Source of the DNA: Diplodia intermedia
Taxonomy: Eukaryota > Ascomycota > Dothideomycetes > Botryosphaeriales > Botryosphaeriaceae
Length of the DNA: 64,000 nucleotides
NCBI GenBank assembly: GCA_021495925.1
Contig: JAKEKT010000077.1
Coordinates: 62,001 to 126,000 of the forward strand
Direction of reading: 5' to 3'
Shown: piece by piece, positions 56,701-64,000 of the stretch
Layout of the letters: each line of letters opens with the position of its first letter
Numbering within the stretch: position 1 is the stretch's first letter
Notes under the pieces: model-generated
Seen by the model: only the letters and a program-made list of their open reading frames with translations
Database searches by the model: none
What the model was told of the DNA's origin: nothing
Made by a program: the position numbers and the translations under genes

Positions 56701-57597
56701 TTGCACTGCTCGCCGTATCTCGAGCGTCTGGATGCAACAGTCAGCCTGACGTATCCCGACCTGCACACTCTCCGGACGACCGACGGCCTGCCCACAGCAG
56801 CCCCGACGCTCGACGAAAGCAGAAAGCAACCCATGATCCCCCTCGAAATCCGCGGCCTCGGCACCAGCATCCTGGAGCCCTACGTCGCGGCATCCGAGAT
56901 GGCCGCTCTGGGCAACGTCGACGGCTTCTTCGGCACCCTCGTGCGCAATAACGCATCATCCCTCCCCGACCTCATCGCCGCCGCCGACCCGACGGCACTA
57001 CAATCCGCCGTGGAGCGCCTCTACGCCCGCACCGCCACGCAAATCGTCAGCGCGAACCGCAACGCCTCCACCGCCGCCTCCATCTACGTCGCGACCACGG
57101 CCGCCGCCGCCGACCTGGGGCGCCCGCGCAACGCTACGCTCTACCAACCCAACCGGCTGCGCGTGCGCCAGAACGCGCTCCCGACGCACGCGCTGGCCGC
57201 GCTGCTGTCCGCCACGGCGCTTTGCGTCGCCGCGACGTTCATGATGAGTGCGAAGGAGGTGCTGCCGAAGAACCCGCGCAGCATCGCCGCCGTGGCCAGT
57301 CTGCTCGCCGGCGCGGCGGTGCTGCGGAGGTGGCCCGAGTGCCGCCGCGGCGAGGGTTTTGGGTTGGGGTTTTGGCGGGTTGGTTCTGGGGCGGGAGGTG
57401 CTGGCGTTGGGGACGGGAGTGGCGAGTTTGAACGCGCTGGTGGTGGGGGCGGGACGGGGGTCTGGGGTTTTGGGGATGGGACTGGCGGGTTTGGTGCAGG
57501 AGAGGATGACAGGGGGGAAGAAGCTGCGATGGTGGAAACTGGGAATGATGTGAAGTTTCGATTTGGCATTGATGTAGGAACTCCGGATGAGGTGTAG
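53755..57597 (+). CDS. Large multi-pass membrane protein, DUF3433 type
   Basis: A single exon gives 1280 aa from the first ATG at 53755; the frame is open slightly further upstream without ATG. Hydrophobic segments include FALSASLMVVCLSLGILAWY (about 46-66), LPVALAVTGTILMKLLIVLSAGL, FILTLVLICLSLTRIL, FLVLWAIALVASLEIVYSV, WCTIATSIGMVLSPFLTILAGG and ALLSATALCVAATFMM. They form two halves, each with a large, sequon-rich, presumably extracellular loop between segments. Motifs such as SQVDYRTRLLMPWIAM and LPKNPRSIAAVASLLAGA are characteristic of fungal DUF3433 proteins, of unknown function and often variable. The last 100 codons shift to Gly/Ala-rich, GC-rich sequence, but end with the family-like RFGIDVG. 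Confidence 0.82.
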   Translation: MAYSPIRSNNGPNGSFQPGDSIEPKAEKPNEDAKGAEEPLWIPFFIRASTLFALSASLMVVCLSLGILAWYSSRFHGICAADEGQYYAWTYGPTAGRSPVFRACVARPTDFLPVFTLFAGLWSQVDYRTRLLMPWIAMAEGPQPAERSILLDHISPNIITAWVRSWKLRDLPVALAVTGTILMKLLIVLSAGLFTMASVEKRSSPVSTRGGLSYSSDYFNTSQVNGQAISRVYGIEALNLSYPLCTNSSTGSEIPPFRNSKVPNQLHVKILTLDSASTSTVRNIANVDVFEPHLDCEFATLETVNYASMLFYADGIAVDNNGQRIDALPWVAGSEFDFDISVRVSSPSCSRVTASGKINSPVWTIFSEGQHLDCSENDRRFVIGIINSFDEKAGNISNYPDFVDDSPGVSYAWFRNVSSFLVCKPDYSLRELELSFNPLATSPADRSTLHTLNRVGDRKLENLTGWNVFEGFNQSLGYLNIGEALNITLPGGDVTRFLDQKFLLDSFEKLYLAVTVQLSNAYLLQNSNKTFEIAEVQKIDRIQLRGPAFWMTETFILTLVLICLSLTRILRKGYVICDPGPIAGTLGILTSSPAFMKLLRGHGLSGPRTLGRALRTLSFQTKYDSSGSNGAPSFSIVPLCRTCATEDAKRTFQARKSTTPKWYVPFIMQIHVRAFLVLWAIALVASLEIVYSVSYSGNGLYTITEKPYVEYSLRYVPITVMLLFGTAMGALDFEIKTLEPFHRMRRGPVSATISIDEHYLGRVGVHALWTAVRRRQWCTIATSIGMVLSPFLTILAGGLYYADAANDTTAMRLRQVDYFEFDSFTNLDAMNVQGDGTMAANLVINDNMDLPDWTYQTFAIPKLNHYIDPLPTRPGSHLRVDVPAARPVANCTSVPVELLALDDSASFDFKFPSLPPCGNNTRNTTEYAHRKIPKDTLAPVGEGFFGKWIDRDGMDYHCPEYLALIGHLSRVADTTTATNLTALHCSPYLERLDATVSLTYPDLHTLRTTDGLPTAAPTLDESRKQPMIPLEIRGLGTSILEPYVAASEMAALGNVDGFFGTLVRNNASSLPDLIAAADPTALQSAVERLYARTATQIVSANRNASTAASIYVATTAAAADLGRPRNATLYQPNRLRVRQNALPTHALAALLSATALCVAATFMMSAKEVLPKNPRSIAAVASLLAGAAVLRRWPECRRGEGFGLGFWRVGSGAGGAGVGDGSGEFERAGGGGGTGVWGFGDGTGGFGAGEDDRGEEAAMVETGNDVKFRFGIDVGTPDEV

Positions 57598-58891
57598 CTG
57601 GATAGGGGAGAGTGCATGTAAACAGAGGGAAGGCTCAAAGTTCAGTGTTAATGTTCGAGAATACATGAAAATTTAAGCTTAGATGGCGGTCGGTCATCGG
57701 TAGGGTTGTAGTCACACATGCGCCGGGTGCGCCGGATGATCGCCACGCACTGTTCGAAGCCAAAACCAACGCGCGCCAACTCCCGAGGCGACCAGCAATC
57801 TGCGACGACGGTTTCCCTCGTTTGCCTCGCTCAACAAGCTCGGTTGCGTTCTTGTTTGGCGATACGCACGCGAGGAAATTGCCTTGGCTGATCGCTCGCC
57901 AAATGTTGACGATGGGCAGCACACGAATTGCCGATTGGATGCCGCGCTCGTTCACTGACTATGTGGCGGCGTGTGGTGCGGAAACAGCCGATCCGTATCG
58001 AGTCATGCTTTTTGCAACTCCTTTTGGACAAGGCCGCTTACGTGTTACACGAAACAGATGAAGCTGCAATGTTTGTGCCGGTGCGTGTATTTTGGCAGTG
58101 TGGCATTCAAGTGCAGTCGATTCGTCGATTTGATCCCTAGATCATGTCAAAACCTGCACCACCCGACGGATGTGCATAAGGGCCTTCACACGATGCGAGC
58201 CTAACTCACGACTCAGGCAGATGGTGGAATCAAGATGCTGCAGCCGACCAAGCTACTGCATCAAGAAACAGTCCTCCGATGTCGCCTCGGTCTGGAGCAT
58301 TTTGCACCATCAATCATGCTTTCCATTGTCTACTTGAAGATGAAGAATGAAGTTTGAGTATGCCTTCGGACATTAGCACGGCGGGAAGCTTTTTGTATAA
58401 CAGCATCTTTTGCAAGCGTTGCGAAACGGGCGACGAGGAAGCCAAAGGATCCCGGTAGCAGAAAGTCTATTTTTGGCGCCCCAGCATCATGCGACTCCAC
58501 GGCACGGGCCACCGCATGAGTCCGTCCACGCTAAAGAAGCTACACGGTACCGTCTATCAAGCTCGGGCGGGATTTCCACCTGGACAAAGCACCTGGAGGT
58601 GTGCACAGCCTCCAGGGTGGACGTGCCGATCCGCTGGGAAGATCAGTCTGGTGATCAAGCTTCCGCATCCAAAGGAGCATGGTGAGTGCGCTCGCGGAAT
58701 CTTCCCTCGGATTGGAGTAGGCGTGCCAAGCCGATCGGTTCCTGAAACTACTGCAATAGAGTTTGGCATAACGGTGCGTCGCTTACATGAATAGTTGGCC
58801 GCCCCGGCACCCCACTACTACATACCACGCCTTGTCTTGGTCATGTCCCCCTCTCTCCTCCCACGACCTTTTCCTCCGTCGTGCTCTCAGG
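57598..58891. other. Intergenic, no recognised gene
   Basis: Short open frames on both strands without motifs. 58800-58891 is C/T-rich and is probably the leader of the receptor gene. Confidence 0.4.
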
Positions 58892-60514
58892 ATGGCCTAT
58901 GATAAGTTGATAGTGACTGTCACGCTTGTGGGAAGCCTGCTGTCTTTTGTCGCCACGTCCTGCGTCCTGATCTCCTGGGTCGTCTACCGCGAGCAGCAGC
59001 GCTCGTTTCGCCATGCTCTTGTCTTGAACCTCGCGATTGCTGGCAAGCCCTCCCGTCGTATTCACCTCGTTTTTGCACACCGCTAACGGAAAGCCATGGG
59101 CAGAATTCATCAACTCACTGAACAACTCCATTTCTGGCATAATCAATGTCAGGGATCACGCCCTCTCACCGAGTCCGGCATGCACGTTGAACGGGTGGAT
59201 CGGACAGCTGTCTGTGCAGGTAAGCAAATCTCAGCGCCACGTGGTAGTGACGGCATCGGCCTAACCGACTCGACAGGCCGCAGACTTCTCCATTCTCGCC
59301 ATCGCCTTGGTCACGGTGCTCACCATCACCCGCAAGACCTACATGCCGGATGCATCGCTCGGTAGGAAGGTCATGATCTGCACCTCCGTCTGGATCGTCC
59401 CCATCATCACCAGTCAGTTTCCCTCTCATGCCGCTCACTTGCGGAATGTTAACGTTAGCATGCGGTAGGTTCCACCGCCGCGGGTCTACACACAATGGCT
59501 CCGGTGAGCGGCAACTGGTGCTGGATCACGTCGCAGCGCACCGACCTCCGCTACGCGCTCGGCCACGGCTGGCGCTTCGCCATCATGTTCATCACCATCG
59601 GCGTCTACATCTACGTGTGGTGGTACATGCGCCAGCACTTCCAGACCATGGCGGGCACGCAAGCGAAAGGCTCCATCGACCTGAACGCCACCTCCTCCCG
59701 CACCACCAACCGGCCGAGGGCGAGCTTCGCCACCTGCGGCAGCAACGACGTCGTCGGCGCCAAGGAGACGATGGAAAGGAAAGACTCGGCCTCGACGACG
59801 TACGACGAGGAGCTGCAGCTGGAGTACGCGCGCATGCCGAAAAGCCACCTCGTCGCCGCGGCCGACTCCGCGAGCAATTTCCCAGCGGCTAGCGGACGCC
59901 CGCCGGCCGCGCAATTCCCCGGCCGATCCGACGGCGGCGCCATCAACGCCAAGTTCACGTTCAACGTCCGCGACCACCACCACCACAGTACCGCCGGGCG
60001 CGAAGAGGTGGAAGAAGAAGAAGAAGAAGAAGAAGAAGAAGAGCTCATCGCCCCGGACGACGTGCACGTGGCTCGCCACGGCCACGCCCACCACCACCTA
60101 CCGCGCCACCCCGACCCCATCCACACCGCCCCAACCCCCCGCACCGCCTCCACCAGCACAACCCACCCCCTCCTCCCCGTCCCCACCAGACCAGCCCCCA
60201 TCCCCCCACCAGTCCCATCCTCCCCCACAATCTCAACCTTCGCGACCCACCAATCCGCCCAGATCGCGCGCGAGATCCGGCGCATGCTGCTGCTCAACGC
60301 GTACCCGATCATGTGGGTGCTGCTGTGGCTGCCGGGCATGACGAACCGCCTGCTCGAGGCGACCGGGCACAAGAGCAAAGCCCTGGCCGTCCTGCAGAGC
60401 AGCAGTCAGTACGTCGGTTTCGCGAACGCGTTGACGTACGGGTTTAATGAGCATCTGAGGGAGCGGATTTGGGGGGATGTTGTGGGGGGGAGGTGGGGGT
60501 GGTGGGGACGGTGA
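58892..60514 (+). CDS. Git3/cAMP-receptor-like G-protein-coupled receptor
   Basis: Exons 58892-59042, 59104-59219, 59277-59412 and 59469-60514 give 482 aa. Intron 1 is GC-AG (G|GCAAGC ... CTAAC ... GGGCAG); the others are GTAAGC and GTCAGT. The spliced frame yields a seven-helix receptor: TM1 VTVTLVGSLLSFVATSCVLISW, TM2 ALVLNLAIAEFINSLNNSISG, an extracellular Cys, TM3 LSVQAADFSILAIALVTVLT, TM4 ICTSVWIVPIITSTAAG, the loop motif SGNWCWI, TM5 WRFAIMFITIGVYIYVWWYM, a 220-residue third cytoplasmic loop (Ser/Thr/His/Pro-rich with a 12-residue Glu run), TM6 LLLNAYPIMWVLLWLPG and TM7 SSQYVGFANALTYGF. These match fungal nutrient/cAMP-receptor-like GPCRs thought to signal through G-alpha to adenylate cyclase. 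Ligand unknown. Confidence 0.88.
60011..60042 (+). repeat. (GAA)n microsatellite encoding poly-Glu in the GPCR loop
   Basis: An uninterrupted GAA run within the third cytoplasmic loop of the receptor; its length is likely polymorphic. Confidence 0.9.
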
Positions 60515-60531
60515 TGGATCTTTTTTCTTTC

Positions 60532-60572
<41 letters not shown>

Positions 60573-61068
60573 TTTTTGGGGGGTNNNGGGGGGAAGGGCG
60601 TTTTATTGGGGCTTGGGATGTGTATACCACTGGGTGGTGGTGGGCGGGCCCCGCTTGCAAGGTGTTGTTGGTTTGGGCGTGCAAGGGCGGTAGTTGGCGG
60701 TGGTGGCGTTGCGGATGATGAGGCTGAGGATGGCACGCCCAGCATACAATGAGGCACATGTCTTCGCTCGTTACGTCTTTCTTTTAACGTTTTTTTGTGC
60801 ATTTTATCTATATCCGAGCTATAGCTGCTCTTCTGACCCAAGATTTCTTCACATCAGATGTGCTCTTTTCTTCCGTGCTTCCTTCCTATTTAATTTTTTG
60901 TGATTGCTAAACCATATCTTCGAGTCCGTTTGTCCAAACGGTCCTCCACCGTGACCACCGCAGGACACCTCGACTCTCCATGTAAGAAGCCAAGCAGTAA
61001 GCCAAAAAGTCACACCGCAGTACCATTAAATCCTCCTCAGCAACCAGCAACCCCGAAAGCCTCCCCCT
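60515..61068. other. Convergent 3' flanks with long T/G homopolymers and an NNN ambiguity
   Basis: About 60525-60595 is T runs, a roughly 30-base G run, further T and G runs and NNN near 60586. It looks like a sequencing or assembly problem. No gene lies here. Confidence 0.7.
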
Positions 61069-64000
61069 TCAGTCCTCCTCCATGTCATCTTCGTCATCCT
61101 CTTCATCCTCAGACTCCCCACCCTCATCGACATCCATCTCCTCGCCCCCACGCCCCTCAAACCCGCCATCGTCCTTAGCATCAAACCACAAATCCTCATC
61201 CGCATCATCAAACTCATCCTCATCATCATCACCAACAACACCAGCCGCAGCAGCACCACCCACGACCACATCGCCGCCGGCGGGCCCCACCCGGCCCAAC
61301 CCCGCCAACAAAGCCGGCTGTTGTTCCCTGACGACGTCGGCGAAGAACGGATGGTCGGCGGCGAGGCGCCTGCCCTGGCAAACGGCGCCCATGGGCGAGT
61401 GCGAAAAGTCCTGGCCCTTGCGGCGGGACGCGAGCCACTCGCGGATGAAGGTGAGCGGCCTGTCCGTGAACGGGACTGTGGCGTTCTTCTCGGCGCGCGG
61501 GCCGTACGTCTCCAGAGAAGGGCCATCGGATGTCTCGCCGTCGGGAAGAAGATGCTGCCGCGGGTCGTCGTCCATGGCGTCCTCGCGCTCGCCGCCGCCG
61601 ATGCCGAGGTACCGCAGCATGCCCGCGTACTCGGCGTGCTCGAAGTACAGACGCCCGGCGAAGAGGCCGAGCTCCACGCGCAGCCAGTCGGGCGCCTTCC
61701 AGCCGCGTGGCATGGGCGGGATCGAGTAGTACGTCAGGTCGTTGAAGTGGACCATCTTGCGGGTGACGGCCGGGGCGTAGGTGAGGAGGTGGGTGACGGG
61801 CTTCTCGGCGTCGCGGAGGAGGGGGATGAGCAGCTCCGCTTCCTCCGGGATCACGACCATGGCCGCGTCGGCCTCCGTGCTCCAGAGGACCCAGTTGACC
61901 TGGCGCAGGAAGTTGTCGTTCGGGGGGTGCAGGGCCACGGTCTTGGCGAACTCTTTCGAGACGAAGAGCTTGGACGTGATGATTTCGTCGTTGATGCGGT
62001 GCTTTAGTCCTAGGGCGGTGCCGCGCAGGCTGATGAACATGTGTTCGTAGCCGAAAGAACCGGCGACGAGCCTGCCGGTCAGAGCGAAACTGGTGATGTC
62101 CTCGTGGAGGCCGGAGAATTTCATGGCTGAGAAGTACACTGCCTTCTGCACCTCGCGGACATTCTCCACCTCGTGCGCCACCTCTCGTTCCTGCTCGACT
62201 TCCTGCAGAGCTGACGCATGGACGGCTTGCCCGTCATCCTCGAATCCCTTCCGCAGGGTGTTGAGCTCTTTCATCAACTCCGCGAGCTGCGGGGAGAATG
62301 CAGAGGAAGGGTTGGGGACCTTCGTCTTCGTCTTGGGCTTGTACATTTGCTCCAGCGTTTGATGCTCCACCTGACGGAGTTCTTTCAGGCAGTTTTCACG
62401 CTGATCCGCATCCGTAAGGATGTCAGGGTTGTCGATGCAAGCCTGGGATCTACGGCAGAAATCCACACCTTGGGAATAGTACAGCGGCTGAAGCTGCTCG
62501 AGCCCGGCGCAGGTCTGCTCTAAAAGCCAGCAGACAACATCGTACGAGTCGACTGCTCCTCGTCGATCCGTGGACCGTTGATCTCTGATGCTCTGATGAA
62601 CTTCCGGAGTGGCAAAAAACACCACTGATTGCGTGGTAGCTAGCTGTCGCATCCTCATTGCAGCTACAATTCGGTCAGTATCGGTTATGCAGGAGGGTAT
62701 CGGAGGATTCGACAAACCTTGAACAGTGTGATCTTTGGTCTGGCCGAGACCCAGAGTCAGTGCGCCTTTAGCATTTACCGGCATCTTCAAGTCGGTACCA
62801 CGGGTATGTGCTTCGTCAAGGTAAACGAGACACCCGCTCAAATCCTCGGCAAATGGACTTGCGAGAAGCGGGATCTGGGACCCATTGCGGGACAAGATGA
62901 ATGGTCTGTTATCACTGAAGAAAAGAGCCGCTTTGGCTTCCTTGTCGACACGCAGCCAAGACTTGGCGAGAGTGAGGTTATCCATCTCAAGAATTTGAGC
63001 TCCAGCATCTATCAGAATGCGGATCCTGAGCGAGAGAAGCTTGCGGAGAAACTCGGTCTCGGGTAGGCGCCTTCCACGTTGATCCGCAGCCAGAAAGTAA
63101 CGTCGGTTGCGTTGCTGCAGCAAGTACGTAATGACTTCGGCATTAGTGTGTGAGAGACCAGCCAGATCATGCTGCCTTATAGTCAAAGGTAACAGTGTCC
63201 GGTTGTCATTCGTCCCACTGAATCCTGTCGTTAACGGTTTGTGACTCGGGGCCTTTCCGTCCGGAGATGTTGTCACAGCCATCAGTGGAATGTCCCACCC
63301 AGACGACTGCAATTTGATCTTGAACTGCTTCGCATGGACCGGGAAGACGAAATGGTTGAGATAGTAGTTGGCCACAATGATGCTGTGCTGTAGATGCTGC
63401 CATAGCTCATGCAATTGCGACTCGTCGTCAACGTTGATGACATTCCACTCCCTCAGTGAGCCGGGAATGTCGGGGCCGCTGTGCATCCAGCGACCATACT
63501 CACTTGATGGGTCATCTGATTTTACCACATTCTCCAAGCATTGCCGTATCTGAGTGAGCGAGAGGCCCTGGTAGTAGAAGGAAAGGCAAGTGAACAAGAT
63601 GGCGACGTCGGGATGACCCCATTCCGCCTGATCCGAGGGAACACCTTTCGCATGGTATGGGACAGCAATTGGGTCTCTAGAAGGATGAAGACCATACTGG
63701 ACGGACCATCGCTTTTTGAATGTGAGCAAAAGAATCCTGTGGACCAGAAGTCCTCTCATGTGATGAAGGCTTTGCCGGGCGATGGGCGTGTCTGTGAACA
63801 TTTCCTGAATCCGGTCCAGGGTTGCTTGATCCACAGAGGCATCTGTGAGATATCTCCGAATGGCTTGCCTATCCCTCAAAGGGCATTCTTGACACGGCAA
63901 AATTGGGGTTTTACCACAGACGACATCTTCCACAACGCGCGTAATTAATGCGTCCTCCACATCCTTTCTTAACAAAAAGAAAAGCGGAAAACCTCTGGTT
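61069..64000 (-). CDS. DUF3638/DUF3645 giant protein, C-terminal part (partial at right edge)
   Basis: Exons (minus) run from the window edge to 62718 and from 62663 to 61069, with a 54-nt GTTTGT...TTGTAG intron joining HTVQ to AAMRMRQL. The frame is open to 64000, so the N-terminal two-thirds or more is missing; 976 codons are present. Family hallmarks: KRWSVQYGLHPSR...AVPYHAKG, GHPDVAILFTCLSFYYQGLS, FSGTNDNRTLLPLTI, LSHTNAEVITYLLQQRNRRY, LIDAGAQILEMDN, the DEAH-helicase-like YLDEAHTRGTDLKMP, LTLGLGQTKDHTVQ and FFATPEVHQSI. These are the DUF3638 and DUF3645 blocks of roughly 3000-residue fungal proteins, often annotated as ubiquitinyl hydrolase; the activity is uncertain. The C-terminus is a long Asp/Glu-rich tail. 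Confidence 0.9.
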   Translation of the reverse strand, partial: TRGFPLFFLLRKDVEDALITRVVEDVVCGKTPILPCQECPLRDRQAIRRYLTDASVDQATLDRIQEMFTDTPIARQSLHHMRGLLVHRILLLTFKKRWSVQYGLHPSRDPIAVPYHAKGVPSDQAEWGHPDVAILFTCLSFYYQGLSLTQIRQCLENVVKSDDPSSEYGRWMHSGPDIPGSLREWNVINVDDESQLHELWQHLQHSIIVANYYLNHFVFPVHAKQFKIKLQSSGWDIPLMAVTTSPDGKAPSHKPLTTGFSGTNDNRTLLPLTIRQHDLAGLSHTNAEVITYLLQQRNRRYFLAADQRGRRLPETEFLRKLLSLRIRILIDAGAQILEMDNLTLAKSWLRVDKEAKAALFFSDNRPFILSRNGSQIPLLASPFAEDLSGCLVYLDEAHTRGTDLKMPVNAKGALTLGLGQTKDHTVQGLSNPPIPSCITDTDRIVAAMRMRQLATTQSVVFFATPEVHQSIRDQRSTDRRGAVDSYDVVCWLLEQTCAGLEQLQPLYYSQGVDFCRRSQACIDNPDILTDADQRENCLKELRQVEHQTLEQMYKPKTKTKVPNPSSAFSPQLAELMKELNTLRKGFEDDGQAVHASALQEVEQEREVAHEVENVREVQKAVYFSAMKFSGLHEDITSFALTGRLVAGSFGYEHMFISLRGTALGLKHRINDEIITSKLFVSKEFAKTVALHPPNDNFLRQVNWVLWSTEADAAMVVIPEEAELLIPLLRDAEKPVTHLLTYAPAVTRKMVHFNDLTYYSIPPMPRGWKAPDWLRVELGLFAGRLYFEHAEYAGMLRYLGIGGGEREDAMDDDPRQHLLPDGETSDGPSLETYGPRAEKNATVPFTDRPLTFIREWLASRRKGQDFSHSPMGAVCQGRRLAADHPFFADVVREQQPALLAGLGRVGPAGGDVVVGGAAAAGVVGDDDEDEFDDADEDLWFDAKDDGGFEGRGGEEMDVDEGGESEDEEDDEDDMEED

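Overview
The window is a 64-kb piece of a filamentous ascomycete (Pezizomycotina) chromosome. The grounds are short introns of about 43-106 nt with CTAAC-like branch sites, GC-rich coding sequence between long gene-poor intergenic stretches, fungus-specific families (a git3/cAMP-receptor-like GPCR, DUF3433, DUF6640, DUF3638/DUF3645 and degenerate C2H2 finger proteins), and a U2 snRNA-like gene. A dothideomycete is my guess, but the sequence does not settle it.

Region 1 (about 2-20.5 kb) is the most unusual part. Six genes, called A-F here (A, B, C, D and F on plus, E on minus), belong to one family that I do not recognise. Their N-terminal parts are low-complexity and unalike (Lys-Ala-Pro repeats, Pro/Thr/Asn tracts, a 30-residue Ser/Asn/Asp/Cys repeat). 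Their C-termini share a conserved module pair. Module 1 has a GxxGFxLLHPxxxFVRG-like segment followed by an IDWN...LNRW segment. Module 2 is a SANT/Myb-like helical domain with the pattern W-x2-E-x3-WLRD...FNxxWxGxVV. Genes B and C keep only module 2. A 19-bp motif (GGGATCTGGGAGGCCTGGC) recurs ten times in the 3' flanks of A, C and D, a 134-bp tandem repeat follows D, and a 777-bp hAT-like non-autonomous element with an 8-bp target duplication lies between A and B.

Region 2 (21.7-45 kb) holds a second expanded family, of fungal degenerate C2H2 finger proteins: one intact gene on minus (21.8-23.1 kb), a frameshifted pseudogene (37.3-38.2 kb), two intact genes on plus (40.0-41.2 and 43.7-45.0 kb) and a possible relic at 42.3-42.5 kb. 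Conserved introns lie inside the RLK/EHL and PSP/Y motifs. Between the copies are a Gyp5-type RabGAP (25.3-28.5 kb), a small membrane protein (31.7-32.4 kb), and a minus-strand U2 snRNA-like gene (35.6-35.8 kb). The U2 gene is conserved except for three substitutions in and beside the branch-point recognition sequence.

Region 3 (45-64 kb) is a more ordinary housekeeping and membrane-protein stretch: a secretory single-pass protein, a DUF6640 membrane protein, a CTP-dependent diacylglycerol kinase (DGK1) divergent from the rRNA helicase SPB4, a large DUF3433-type membrane protein, the GPCR (with one GC-AG intron), and the C-terminal part of a giant DUF3638/DUF3645 protein running off the right edge.

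All gene models were spliced by hand from frame, splice signals and paralogue comparison. No homology search was possible.
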